From a virus, in IMG/VR virus record IMGVR_UViG_3300046804_004241, positions 1 to 24,680 of that record: 24,680 nt of DNA; one strand, given 5' to 3'. Shown here one piece after another: positions 6,817-14,309 of the stretch. A program made the translations under genes and the position numbers. The notes beneath the pieces are model-generated. The model did not search any database. It was not told the DNA's origin and saw only the letters and a program-made list of their open reading frames with translations. Numbering within the stretch: position 1 is the first letter of the stretch; every line of letters begins with the position of its first letter.

Positions 6817-7525
6817 AGAACTAATATTTGTTCCTAGTGTTCCAGATGAAAGATTATTGCCACCAGAACCAGCATATCGTAAATTACCTCAGTGGTATAA
6901 AGATTTAACTACATATGGAACAAGCAATGATCTAGCCAATCTAGAACCAATTAATGATAGAGGTGCGGATGGATCCAATGTTTCAACCAAACTATGTCTT
7001 CCATTCCAGGATGCCATGACTCTTGGGTATATGTATTGCCTAGAAGATGATGTAAAGGTGGAACTGGGTAGAGATGGAAAGCCAAAAGTATCTTGGAGTA
7101 AAGATATTCTAATTTTAGATAAAAGACCTAAAGTAGATTTAGCAATTCCTAGAGATGTCCACCCGTTGCATTTTGGTGTAAAGATGAACTGGTTTTATGA
7201 AACTCCGAAAGACTATTCTTTGTTGCTGACGATGCCTATAAATAGGCCAGATCTTCCATTCTGGACACCATCTGGAATTGTGGATGCAGATATTTGGGGT
7301 CTTCCAGCATTTCTTCCATTTTTTATTAAGCGGGGATTTGAAGGAATTATTCCTATGGGAACGCCAGTAGTACAAATGATTCCAATTAAAAGGGAACCTT
7401 GGACATTAGTAACCGATTATAGTGAAGAAGCATTAGAGCGTCATAATCTTATGTCAGAAAATAGACGCTCCCATATTACGGGGCATTATAGAAAATTTGC
7501 TTGGCGTAAAAAATCTTACAAGTAG
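6785..7525 (+). CDS. Phage conserved beta-rich protein (DUF6065-like)
   Basis: A 246-residue protein read from a TTG start at 6785, which has GAGGGG (6775-6780) four bases upstream; the next in-frame ATG is far inside the protein. It carries PPEPAYRKLPQWYKDL near the N terminus. In the C-terminal half are INRPDLPFWTPSGIVDAD and GTPVVQMIPIKREPW, a pattern I associate from memory with DUF6065-type proteins widespread in aquatic phages. Their biochemical function is not known to me. The neighbourhood of oxygenases and glycan genes is the only clue. Confidence 0.6.
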   Translation: MKKLFNNTEDKELIFVPSVPDERLLPPEPAYRKLPQWYKDLTTYGTSNDLANLEPINDRGADGSNVSTKLCLPFQDAMTLGYMYCLEDDVKVELGRDGKPKVSWSKDILILDKRPKVDLAIPRDVHPLHFGVKMNWFYETPKDYSLLLTMPINRPDLPFWTPSGIVDADIWGLPAFLPFFIKRGFEGIIPMGTPVVQMIPIKREPWTLVTDYSEEALERHNLMSENRRSHITGHYRKFAWRKKSYK

Positions 7526-7533
7526 TAATAGGG

Positions 7534-7539
7534 TATAAT
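7534..7539 (+). promoter_or_regulatory. -10-like TATAAT before a 2OG oxygenase gene
   Basis: TATAAT lies in the gap after the stop at 7525. No TG extension and no -35 box are visible. A start near 7546 would give a leader carrying AGAAAGG (7551-7557) before the ATG at 7564. Confidence 0.4.
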
Positions 7540-7563
7540 AGAATGAATAGAGAAAGGTACAGC

Positions 7564-8208
7564 ATGGAAATGCAACAACATAAACCTCATAAATTTTTTG
7601 AGCGTTTTTTAAATAATGATTTGAACGAGTTATCAGAGTTTCTGCAAAATCAATATAAGTTAATTGAAGAGGCTAAACTTCGTGGAGTAGATGAATTAAA
7701 CGAAAAAGATAAGGCATGGCTTTCATCTGGAAGCATTTCTACAGTAAAATGGACAGAATATAATGTCTTTCAGTTCTATCATCCATCGCTGCATAAGTTA
7801 TACAAGAGTATTTCTGATATGGTTAGAGATGCTTGTGAATATTATGGCGTTAATTTTGCAGAACAAAATTATTATATCCAAGGATGGTTTAATGTTAATC
7901 ATGCTAAAGTTGGCAAATTAGATTGGCATGATCATGGAAAACCATATGCACCACAATTTCATGGATATTATTGTGTAAGTGCAGAGCCATCTGTAACTCA
8001 TTACAGATTATTCAATTCTGATGAAGGAATTATTGATAATCACAATATTAATAATAGGGCTATTGTTTCAGAAATGGGACATCCGCATGCAATGGGAGAC
8101 TGGGATTGGGAAGGTCCAAGAATTACAATTGCTTATGATATTATTCCTGGAGAAATGCTACAATACAATGAGCATGCACCACAACAGCATTGGATCCCTT
8201 TAAATTAA
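7564..8208 (+). CDS. 2OG-Fe(II) oxygenase, HxH type
   Basis: A 214-residue protein. The double-stranded beta-helix core runs from YYIQGWFNVNHAKVG to PRITIAYDI. Candidate iron ligands are His122 and His124 (WHDHG) and His173 or His175 (GHPHAMG); Arg186 is the 2-oxoglutarate-binding candidate. HGYYCVSAEP corresponds to the YYV-P strand of the 2OG-FeII_Oxy_5 type (PF13759). The ATG at 7564 is preferred to the one at 7543, because AGAAAGG sits 6 nt before 7564 and the upstream ATG lies only 3 nt after a TATAAT box. It directly precedes a glycosyltransferase. Confidence 0.78.
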   Translation: MEMQQHKPHKFFERFLNNDLNELSEFLQNQYKLIEEAKLRGVDELNEKDKAWLSSGSISTVKWTEYNVFQFYHPSLHKLYKSISDMVRDACEYYGVNFAEQNYYIQGWFNVNHAKVGKLDWHDHGKPYAPQFHGYYCVSAEPSVTHYRLFNSDEGIIDNHNINNRAIVSEMGHPHAMGDWDWEGPRITIAYDIIPGEMLQYNEHAPQQHWIPLN

Positions 8209-9051
8209 ATGAAAAAGATAGTTGTATTTCTTCATGCTTACAAGAGTAAAGCATTAAGAGAATCAGTAGACTCATTATTACAAAATCATAGTGGGTCTAC
8301 TGTGCTATCTGTTCATGTTTACGATAGAAATAACTTAAAGAGACAAGAATCTTTTTCCGATGTTTCGTATGAACATATAATGTGGGATTCTACTCAAACA
8401 AGGTTTGATTGTCAGAATAATATATTGCAACAGGAAAATGGAGATTATTTTCTTTCAATTGATGGGGCAAAACTATTTGCTAAAAATTGGGATACAGAAT
8501 TAATTAACTTGTTAGGGAAAGATGAAATTTTATCTGGCGACAGCATGATTGAGTTTAGCAAGAAAGATCCTAAATTTTTTATTGAAAAAACGAAAACACT
8601 TACTGATAAAAAAATATCTACAGACTGGATAGATAGAAAGTTTGTTTTTTCCTATTTTGATGTATTTAACAAATTGCCAAGCGTTCATAGACTTAAGTAT
8701 TACGGAGAAGAAGAAGTATTATCTCTTTTTTGTTTTAATCGTGGAATTAAAATTTATGCAATATCAAATAGTATAATAAAAGATATTGAAAAAGATTTAT
8801 TAAGTTACGACTACATTCCATTTTCTATTACACACAATTATAATTTAGTTATAGATATGATTAAAAATAAAGAGAATATCTTTTTTGGTGATCCAATAGA
8901 TATTGCAGCCATTGAGTCAAAATTTGATTATAAGTTTTCAGAACTTTCCTATCATCCATTTCAAGAGAATGATATTGAGTACAACCCCAATACTTCATTG
9001 GATGATATGGAGGGGGAGAGATTCTTCGGCGGTATTAAGAGTATTTACTAA
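8209..9051 (+). CDS. GT-A glycosyltransferase, GlcNAc-transferase (PF11397)-like
   Basis: A 280-residue protein starting immediately after the stop of the oxygenase gene, with no clear ribosome site, so probably coupled. The N terminus VVFLHAYKSKALRESVDSLL and the segment TRFDCQNN...GDYFLSIDG...NWDTELINLL (residues 64-102) follow the order of the Skp1-hydroxyproline GlcNAc-transferase family: an R-aq run, GE-YFLqiD, then WD-LI-L. Asp85 occupies the nucleotide-sugar/metal site, with Gly replacing the usual Ser-His after it. Inference: it sugars a hydroxylated residue made by the neighbouring oxygenases. A generic GT2-like enzyme is the alternative. Confidence 0.62.
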   Translation: MKKIVVFLHAYKSKALRESVDSLLQNHSGSTVLSVHVYDRNNLKRQESFSDVSYEHIMWDSTQTRFDCQNNILQQENGDYFLSIDGAKLFAKNWDTELINLLGKDEILSGDSMIEFSKKDPKFFIEKTKTLTDKKISTDWIDRKFVFSYFDVFNKLPSVHRLKYYGEEEVLSLFCFNRGIKIYAISNSIIKDIEKDLLSYDYIPFSITHNYNLVIDMIKNKENIFFGDPIDIAAIESKFDYKFSELSYHPFQENDIEYNPNTSLDDMEGERFFGGIKSIY

Positions 9052-9053
9052 TA

Positions 9054-9062
9054 TGATATAAT
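9054..9062 (+). promoter_or_regulatory. Extended -10 promoter (TGA-TATAAT)
   Basis: TG at 9054-9055 and TATAAT at 9057-9062. Sixteen bases separate the -10 box from the ATG at 9079, leaving a short leader with AGGGGA (9070-9075). Confidence 0.6.
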
Positions 9063-9078
9063 AGAAAATAGGGGAACT

Positions 9079-9633
9079 ATGTTACAGAAACCGATCATTA
9101 TCGAAAACTTTATCACTCCAGAAGATGCACAATTTCTTATGGACGAGATGCTTAATCCTACTGAAACCAATCCATATCCAGAATATTATAAGAAACGTTT
9201 TGGTGGAACTGGATTACCATATAGTGAAAAAGTAAATAAAGTAGTAAAAAAGTATGCTCTAAAGGCAAACAAGGTTTTACAAGAAGCAAATCCAGAAGAA
9301 GTAGAAGAGATTAAAACATTCAAGGCTTTTGGGTGTGTTTGGAATCCTGGAGGTTTTGGTGGGGTACACATGGATGACCAGGATCCAGAAATGTTTATTG
9401 ACTATAGTTCTGTAGTTTATCTTAATGATGATTTTACTGGTGGACAGATCTTTTTTCCAGTATTAGGGTTTGAATATACTCCTAAAAAATATTCTGCAGT
9501 ATTTTTTATTAGTGATGGAGACAGATGGAAGCACGGCATCACTCCAGTAGAAACTGGTAAAAGAGGTACACTGCTACTAATGCATACAATTAGCCCTGAA
9601 GAGGTTGATCCAGATTTAGATGGAGAAGAATAA
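9079..9633 (+). CDS. 2OG-Fe(II) oxygenase, prolyl-4-hydroxylase-like
   Basis: A 184-residue single-domain protein. It has GGVHMDD (His97, Asp99), SSVVYLNDDFTGGQIFFP (the strand typical of the P4Hc family), WKHGITPV (His152) and GKRGTLLL (Arg162 for 2-oxoglutarate). All expected iron and co-substrate ligands are present. These enzymes couple decarboxylation of 2-oxoglutarate to hydroxylation, most often of proline in proteins. The acidic tail DPDLDGEE ends in a TAATG overlap with the next oxygenase gene. It has its own TGATATAAT promoter. Confidence 0.88.
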   Translation: MLQKPIIIENFITPEDAQFLMDEMLNPTETNPYPEYYKKRFGGTGLPYSEKVNKVVKKYALKANKVLQEANPEEVEEIKTFKAFGCVWNPGGFGGVHMDDQDPEMFIDYSSVVYLNDDFTGGQIFFPVLGFEYTPKKYSAVFFISDGDRWKHGITPVETGKRGTLLLMHTISPEEVDPDLDGEE

Positions 9634-10457
9634 TGAAACATCCAGAGGTAGTATTTCAAGATAGCAAGTTTTGCATGTATAAAAATCATCCAGATAAAGA
9701 AAATATTGTCTGGAAATACATGGATAAAGAAGAGTATTTGAAATGGGAAGATGAATTTTTTGCAGAAGCAGTTCTCTTCGAGCCTTTTATTATTGATGAA
9801 TTTTATAGTGAAGAAGATTTTGAGGAATTAAGAGATTACCTACAGTCTAAAAGATTAGAGGACATTGCCTATACAAAGCAAATGAATAAATGGGAAGACC
9901 ATGTTGCATTGCCACAAAAATTTATAGATATAGCAATTGACAATGTTAGAAAAGCAATTGGTACAGATGATGTAGAGTTGGGATATTATCTATTTGCTCA
10001 TCATCAAATAACAAAAGAGGGACGAAAGCCATTTTTACAAGTACATTTAGATTGGTCGCCAGGAACATATATGGTTGACTTACATTTAGGTGGAAATAAA
10101 GATTGGTCTATAATTTGCCATGATAAAGAATTTAGAACAAAACCTAATCAGGCGGTTATTGTTCAACCAGAAATAGACCTTCATTACCGTGAACCATGGG
10201 GTGGAGATGATCTAAATGAGTATCATGATTTGGTATTTTTTCATCTAATTAGAAAAAGACATTGGAAAAATAAACATGGTGTTGAATTTATTAATAATGA
10301 AGGCTTCTTAAATTTTCAAAAACAAAGATTAGAGATGTTTGAACCACATTATTTTAATTTAATAGATTCAAATCCAAATCTTCCAATTACAACTATTGGC
10401 GATGATAGAGGGTTAACAGAAGATGATAAGCGATTGTTAGGCGTGGAAAAGGCGTAA
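9633..10457 (+). CDS. Divergent 2OG-Fe(II) oxygenase-like protein
   Basis: A 274-residue protein. The core is LQVHLDWSPG (His138, Asp140), VDLHLGGNKDWSIICHDKEF, then IDLHYREPWGGDD (His184, Arg186) and LVFFHLIRK. This retains the HxD...H pattern, but the 2-oxoglutarate Arg is less certain than in its neighbours (Arg186 or Arg207). About 120 N-terminal residues, including FEPFIIDEFYSEEDFEELRDYL, resemble the usual helical lead-in of this superfamily. The first gene-specific segment (FQDSKFCMYKN) is unlike the other copies. It starts in a TAATG overlap and is probably co-translated with the preceding oxygenase. Confidence 0.7.
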   Translation: MKHPEVVFQDSKFCMYKNHPDKENIVWKYMDKEEYLKWEDEFFAEAVLFEPFIIDEFYSEEDFEELRDYLQSKRLEDIAYTKQMNKWEDHVALPQKFIDIAIDNVRKAIGTDDVELGYYLFAHHQITKEGRKPFLQVHLDWSPGTYMVDLHLGGNKDWSIICHDKEFRTKPNQAVIVQPEIDLHYREPWGGDDLNEYHDLVFFHLIRKRHWKNKHGVEFINNEGFLNFQKQRLEMFEPHYFNLIDSNPNLPITTIGDDRGLTEDDKRLLGVEKA

Positions 10458-10458
10458 A

Positions 10459-11133
10459 ATGTTTACATATGAAAAATTAGCAGACGGAATAGTTTATTAT
10501 AGGAATATATATAACAATCCACAAAAGATTATAGATGATATTGAAAAAATGGAATCTGCCATTAAACCAAGTATAGATGATGGTTCCTATGATCATACAA
10601 GATCTTATTGGGAAGATTGGGACTATGAAACTAATGATGGGGAGAGACTAGTTTTTTGTAAAAAAGCATGGATTCCTAGCCCAGAAAATATTGAGAGCAA
10701 TGATAAATTTTATAAAGAAAAAATGCAAGTGTCTGTAGAGTTATTTTCTGGATTAGGAAAAGCATTTGAGCATTATTCTACAATAATGTATCCATATGCT
10801 GGAAGAAATATTAAGGGTAAAGTTGACCAAGTTAGTATTTTAAAATACGAAAAATCTGGATACCTTCCTGAACACATTGATCAAGGAATTAGTAGCAGAG
10901 TTTTGTCAGTAGTAGCATATCTTAATGATGACTATGAGGGTGGAGAAATTACTTTTACTAGTGTTGGTAATGGCGGAATAACAATTAAACCAGAGGCTGG
11001 AAGTGCTGTATTTTTTCCATCAAACTATGTAGGATCTCATAAGATAAATGAAATTAAAAGTGGAATTAGATATGCAGTTCCAAACTGGTATCATAACAGA
11101 ATAGATAAAGTAGAATCGGATGGTAGCGAATGA
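10459..11133 (+). CDS. 2OG-Fe(II) oxygenase, prolyl-4-hydroxylase-like
   Basis: A 224-residue protein with the full set of ligands: YLPEHIDQG (His139, Asp141), GSHKI (His194) and SGIRYAVPNWYH (Arg204). SRVLSVVAYLNDDYEGGEITF and PEAGSAVFFPSN are the characteristic P4Hc strands. Of the six copies it is closest to the textbook phage/cyanophage P4Hc. It begins one base after the stop of the preceding oxygenase gene. The next gene starts in an ATGA overlap, so transcription continues toward the endolysin. Confidence 0.9.
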   Translation: MFTYEKLADGIVYYRNIYNNPQKIIDDIEKMESAIKPSIDDGSYDHTRSYWEDWDYETNDGERLVFCKKAWIPSPENIESNDKFYKEKMQVSVELFSGLGKAFEHYSTIMYPYAGRNIKGKVDQVSILKYEKSGYLPEHIDQGISSRVLSVVAYLNDDYEGGEITFTSVGNGGITIKPEAGSAVFFPSNYVGSHKINEIKSGIRYAVPNWYHNRIDKVESDGSE

Positions 11134-11360
11134 GTTCTAGAGGATACAATCCACAATATACTCCAGGAAAAGAATTGGAAGAAATGGAAGCAGAGTTACG
11201 AATGATGTATGGTAAATATGAACAACTCTGTAAAGCATATAAAAAACTTGCCCAGCAACAAGGAATTGCCCCTGCTGGTGATATAGAGAATACAACCAAA
11301 AATTTTGGTGATTGGCAACAAGAAAAAACAACAAACCAAGGAGAAAGATATGGCGGATAA
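11130..11360 (+). CDS. Small coiled-coil protein, unknown
   Basis: A 76-residue protein. Residues ~12-45 (GKELEEMEAELRMMYGKYEQ and on) form a likely amphipathic helix or coiled coil, followed by a Gln/Thr/Gly-rich flexible tail. It starts in an ATGA overlap with the oxygenase and overlaps the endolysin start by 11 bases, with the endolysin AAGGAG site inside it. It may serve mainly to couple endolysin translation; no family is recognised. Confidence 0.55.
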   Translation: MSSRGYNPQYTPGKELEEMEAELRMMYGKYEQLCKAYKKLAQQQGIAPAGDIENTTKNFGDWQQEKTTNQGERYGG

Positions 11361-12138
11361 GGGTACATTAGCATTATTGCTAGAAACTGTTAGAAAAGAA
11401 ATTGGATACGTAGAAGGTCCTAAAGACAATGAAACCAAATATGGGGCATTTACAAAGGCAAATTTCTTGCCATGGTGTGGCTCATTTGTTATGTGGTGTT
11501 TTAACCAAGCGGGAATTAAGATTCCAAGTGTTGTTTATACTCCAGCAGGTGTAGCAGCATTTAAGAAGAGCGGTCAATATGTTAAGGCTGGAAAGGGTGC
11601 TCGTCCACTTCCTGGATCACCAGTATTCTTTAACTTCCCAGGCGGATCTGACATTGACCATGTTGGCGTTATCCTTGAAGATAATGGTGATGGTACCTGT
11701 TGGACAGGTGAAGGAAACACTACTGCAGACAAGAAGAAGGGTTCTCAGTCAAATGGTGGAGAAGCATGTCTAAAACTTCGTGCTTATGGACCAAATAAGA
11801 AGGGGCTTCCAGTATTTATTGATGGCTGGGCAGTTATTCCTTTCCCAGACGCAGGTTCTGCACCAGTAAAAAGTCTTGAGGAAAAGAAAGTTGCTCTTGC
11901 TGAGGTAGCAAAGAAGCAGGGCGTAGAGGTTCCTCCAGTAAAAACATGGACACCTATTAAGAAAGGTATGAAAACTGCAAAGGTTAAAGAAATTCAAACA
12001 CTACTTGGTATTAAGGCTGATGGTGATTTTGGTCCAGGAACTGAAACAGCAGTTAAGAATTTTCAAAAGAAGGATAAACTAAAGGTGACTGGTATTGTTG
12101 ATGAAGAAACATATCGTCATCTTAAGGGTGTAAAATAA
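11350..12138 (+). CDS. Endolysin: CHAP amidase/peptidase plus PG-binding domain
   Basis: A 262-residue protein. The N-terminal CHAP-like domain (about 1-165) has Cys43 in FLPWCGSFV, His104 in DIDHVGV and GEGNTT (Glu121/Asn123), the expected catalytic set for cutting peptidoglycan peptides. A linker follows, then a PG_binding_1 domain (about 195-262) with repeated helix motif KVKEIQTLLGIKADGDFGPGT. The ATG at 11350 is chosen because AAGGAG (11338-11343) lies 6 nt upstream; a longer frame would add 15 residues unlike a CHAP start. It has no signal peptide, so it needs a holin to reach the wall. Membrane proteins follow directly. It acts at host lysis. Confidence 0.92.
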   Translation: MADKGTLALLLETVRKEIGYVEGPKDNETKYGAFTKANFLPWCGSFVMWCFNQAGIKIPSVVYTPAGVAAFKKSGQYVKAGKGARPLPGSPVFFNFPGGSDIDHVGVILEDNGDGTCWTGEGNTTADKKKGSQSNGGEACLKLRAYGPNKKGLPVFIDGWAVIPFPDAGSAPVKSLEEKKVALAEVAKKQGVEVPPVKTWTPIKKGMKTAKVKEIQTLLGIKADGDFGPGTETAVKNFQKKDKLKVTGIVDEETYRHLKGVK

Positions 12139-12338
12139 TGGAATCAACTAGAAAGTCGTCAATTAAAACTATTAGTTGGGAGACATTTCATTTAATTGTT
12201 CTTGCTGGAATTATTTATTTATTCACTGGAGAATGGGAATATGCAGGACTTGGTGCACTTTTATATATTGCCCTTGAGTCTTTAGGATATTTTATTCATG
12301 AAAGATTATGGGCAAAATTTGGAAAGGGGATCAAATAA
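12138..12338 (+). CDS. DUF2061-like two-helix membrane protein (holin candidate)
   Basis: A 66-residue protein. It contains SSIKTISWETFHLIVLAGII, a second hydrophobic stretch (AGLGALLYIALESLGYF) and YFIHERLWAKFGKG. The KTISW/R start and Y-HERLW end are marks of the DUF2061 membrane family. The stop of the endolysin gene overlaps its ATG. Two transmembrane helices directly after the endolysin make it a plausible holin, although DUF2061 proteins have no proven function. Confidence 0.7.
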   Translation: MESTRKSSIKTISWETFHLIVLAGIIYLFTGEWEYAGLGALLYIALESLGYFIHERLWAKFGKGIK

Positions 12339-12442
12339 TGCGTATTAAGATAATTAAGTTTGTCGTAAAAGCACTAGGTTACGAATGGGGCGGAGATAAT
12401 ATTTCTGCTGCTATTTGGACTGTAAAAGCAAAGAAGAAGTAA
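12338..12442 (+). CDS. 34-residue basic small protein
   Basis: A short ORF in TAATG overlap on both sides (start with the DUF2061 gene, stop with the FmdB-like gene). It begins MRIKIIKFVVKALGYEWGG and ends in VKAKKK, with a GGAAAGGGG stretch about 9 nt upstream. The tight overlaps on both sides support translation. No function can be assigned. Confidence 0.55.
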   Translation: MRIKIIKFVVKALGYEWGGDNISAAIWTVKAKKK

Positions 12443-12627
12443 TGCCATCGTACGAATATGATTGTGTATCTTGTGATAAAAGATATATAAAAGTACGATC
12501 GATGTCTGAAAAAGACCCAGGGTATGAATGTGAGACTTGCAATAAGCCTCTAACTCGTGTATACTCTAATGCAGGAGTTATTTTTAATGGCTCTGGGTTT
12601 TATAAAACAGACAATCGAAAGGTATAA
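12442..12627 (+). CDS. FmdB-like zinc-ribbon protein
   Basis: A 61-residue protein. MPSYEYDCVSCDKRY gives the first Cys pair, YECETCNKPL the second, and VIFNGSGFYKTD is the C-terminal signature of the FmdB/Zn-ribbon_8 family. The ATG at 12442 matches the family N terminus (MP-YEY-C) and overlaps the preceding stop; a longer reading from 12415 would add nine unrelated residues. Family members bind zinc and are considered regulatory, without proven biochemistry. Confidence 0.85.
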   Translation: MPSYEYDCVSCDKRYIKVRSMSEKDPGYECETCNKPLTRVYSNAGVIFNGSGFYKTDNRKV

Positions 12628-12628
12628 T

Positions 12629-12865
12629 ATGTTTATGATCGATGAAGACACACCTGTAAAGCAGGAATGGGTATTAACTGCTAACGACAGGTGTGATTCA
12701 TGCAGTGCACAAGCCTATGTAAATGTTAAAGGTGTTTCTGGGGAACTATTATTTTGTGCACATCATTACAATAAAATTATGGATAATCCAATTGGATACG
12801 AAAAAATGATGAAATTCATGTATCAGATTGTCGATGAACGAGAACGCCTAGGGGGAACTAAGTAA
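12629..12865 (+). CDS. DUF7455-like small zinc-binding protein
   Basis: A 78-residue protein with LTANDRCDSCSAQAYVNV and GELLFCAHHYNKI. The Cys pair plus CxHH pattern matches the small actinobacterial DUF7455 family (LT..DRCD.CGAQAYV...ELLFCAHH), so it supports an actinobacterial host. The start is placed at 12629, just after the previous stop; an upstream frame start lies inside the FmdB gene. A TATAAT at 12623-12628 touches the ATG, but without spacing for transcription initiation it is probably chance. Confidence 0.8.
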   Translation: MFMIDEDTPVKQEWVLTANDRCDSCSAQAYVNVKGVSGELLFCAHHYNKIMDNPIGYEKMMKFMYQIVDERERLGGTK

Positions 12866-13506
12866 TGCGTAAATCACTACTAGTACTGTTAACTGCAGTA
12901 CTATTAACACCAAATATTTCAAATGCTGCAAGTCAGGTATCTTTTAAGGATGCTAAAACAGCATTAGCAACATTAAAGGTTGCAGATGAAGTTCGTACTG
13001 GGTACAAGCGTACACTATTTAAGCACTGGACTAGTGCAGGGAATGGATGCGATTCTCGTAAAGCCGTTATTATTTCAGAAGCAATTGTAAAGCCAAAAGT
13101 AGAATCTGGCTGCAAACTTATTGGTGGAGAATGGCTCAGTATTTATGACAATGTAAAGGTTACAGATACTGGAAAACTAGATGTTGATCATATGGTTCCT
13201 TTGGCAGAGGCTTGGGACTCTGGTGCATCTGCATGGGATGCAGCAAAGAAAGAAATGTATGCTAACGATCAAACAGATCCACGACATCTTATTGCAGTAA
13301 CTGGTGCATCAAATAGATCTAAGTCAGATCAAGATCCAGCAGAGTGGATGCCAACAAACAAAACATACACCTGTGAATATTTGAATAACTGGATTTCTAT
13401 TAAGGTTAGATGGTCACTATCTGTAGATAAGGCTGAAAAGGCTTTTCTAGAGTCTGCCATTAAACCTTGTAAGCCTACTAAGATTGTGGTTGTTCCAGTA
13501 AAATGA
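12865..13506 (+). CDS. Secreted HNH-family endonuclease
   Basis: A 213-residue protein. A signal peptide spans residues 1-21 (RKSLLVLLTAVLL...NISNA). The nuclease core is KLDVDHMVPLAEAWDSG (Asp108-His109), then DPRHLIAVTGASNRSKSDQDPAEWMP, in which Asn150 and Lys153 fit the HNH metal finger. GYKRTLFKHW and GCDSRKAVI precede the core, as in the many actinobacterial secreted HNH proteins. Four Cys (62, 83, 170, 207) may form disulphides. It starts in a TAATG overlap. Inference: degradation of extracellular DNA or of host DNA in or beyond the envelope. Confidence 0.88.
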   Translation: MRKSLLVLLTAVLLTPNISNAASQVSFKDAKTALATLKVADEVRTGYKRTLFKHWTSAGNGCDSRKAVIISEAIVKPKVESGCKLIGGEWLSIYDNVKVTDTGKLDVDHMVPLAEAWDSGASAWDAAKKEMYANDQTDPRHLIAVTGASNRSKSDQDPAEWMPTNKTYTCEYLNNWISIKVRWSLSVDKAEKAFLESAIKPCKPTKIVVVPVK

Positions 13507-13751
13507 AACACATCCTTTATTTTACCGCTGACTGGTGCAATCCATGTCAGAGAACAAAACCATTTGCAGAAGAATTAATTAATGAAGGTATGGACATTAG
13601 ATTTATCGATGCTGATAGTAATATTGAATTAATAAAGAAATTTGATATTAAAAGCATTCCAACCTTTATTCTTATTCAAGATGATCAGGAAATTGCTAGA
13701 ACCAATGGTGCAAAAACCAAACAACAACTTGCTGATTTTATGAATGGCTAA
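13503..13751 (+). CDS. Thioredoxin-like protein (WCNPC active site)
   Basis: An 82-residue, short single-domain thioredoxin fold. YFTADWCNPCQRTKP has the redox Cys12/Cys15 and SIPTF supplies the cis-Pro53. The motif is CNPC rather than the usual CGPC, which would shift the redox potential. It overlaps the nuclease gene by 4 bases (ATGA). The preceding gene is a Cys-containing secreted protein. The role is reduction or isomerisation of disulphides, and the partner is unknown. Confidence 0.88.
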   Translation: MKHILYFTADWCNPCQRTKPFAEELINEGMDIRFIDADSNIELIKKFDIKSIPTFILIQDDQEIARTNGAKTKQQLADFMNG

Positions 13752-13754
13752 CAG

Positions 13755-13976
13755 ATGGATTTGAAAAAAGATGCTATGGTAGAGCACCTTATTATGCAAG
13801 GTGCTATTCAATTTGCAGGAATAGATAATGAAACTGGCGAAATGACATATTCTATTACTGATAAATTAGAAGAAGTTAACCCATATCTATATGAGCAATT
13901 ACGAGATCAGTACGAGGATCATATGTTTGAGATGATTCGTCGTGGTCCACAAACTATGACATGGAGACTTAAGTGA
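13755..13976 (+). CDS. Phage protein, tandem paralogue A, unknown
   Basis: A 73-residue acidic protein. It shares with the next gene the module HLIMQGAIQFAGID-ETGE--Y-ITDKLEEVNPYL. The similarity over ~45 residues shows a tandem duplication. A helical protein with an acidic surface is likely. No function is recognised. Confidence 0.65.
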   Translation: MDLKKDAMVEHLIMQGAIQFAGIDNETGEMTYSITDKLEEVNPYLYEQLRDQYEDHMFEMIRRGPQTMTWRLK

Positions 13977-14308
13977 AAGATGATGAAGGAATTCTGGAAC
14001 AGTTAATCTTAGAAGGTGCTGTTGAAGTTGCGGGTATTGATTTAGAAACCAATGAACCTCTTTATAATATAACTGCAAAAATGAAAGATGTTAATCCAGC
14101 ACTACATGATGAATTTATAAACTATTTTTCACAAGAGACTATGGCTTTATGGGAGTTTGGATTTTTGTCAATGGATATTACAGATAAGAATCCAATGATA
14201 AGATTAACTCCAAAGGCTTTGGATAAAGATGCTGTGTCTCAGTTAAATAAAGAGCATCAATATACTCTAAAAGAGATAATCAGAATTTTAAAACCAAAGA
14301 AAGGTTAA
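13973..14308 (+). CDS. Phage protein, tandem paralogue B, unknown
   Basis: A 111-residue protein starting at GTG (13973) in a GTGA overlap with paralogue A. The N-terminal half (QLILEGAVEVAGIDLETNE to DVNPALHDE) matches paralogue A. The C-terminal half is extra and ends KEIIRILKPKKG. No Shine-Dalgarno is needed if translation is coupled. Confidence 0.65.
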   Translation: MKDDEGILEQLILEGAVEVAGIDLETNEPLYNITAKMKDVNPALHDEFINYFSQETMALWEFGFLSMDITDKNPMIRLTPKALDKDAVSQLNKEHQYTLKEIIRILKPKKG

Positions 14309-14309
14309 A

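Noticed and set aside
11066-11438. Overlapping - strand ORFs opposite the coiled-coil and endolysin genes
   Set aside because: They are shadows: hydrophobic and Cys/Tyr-rich composition, no ribosome sites, and the + strand genes are well supported.
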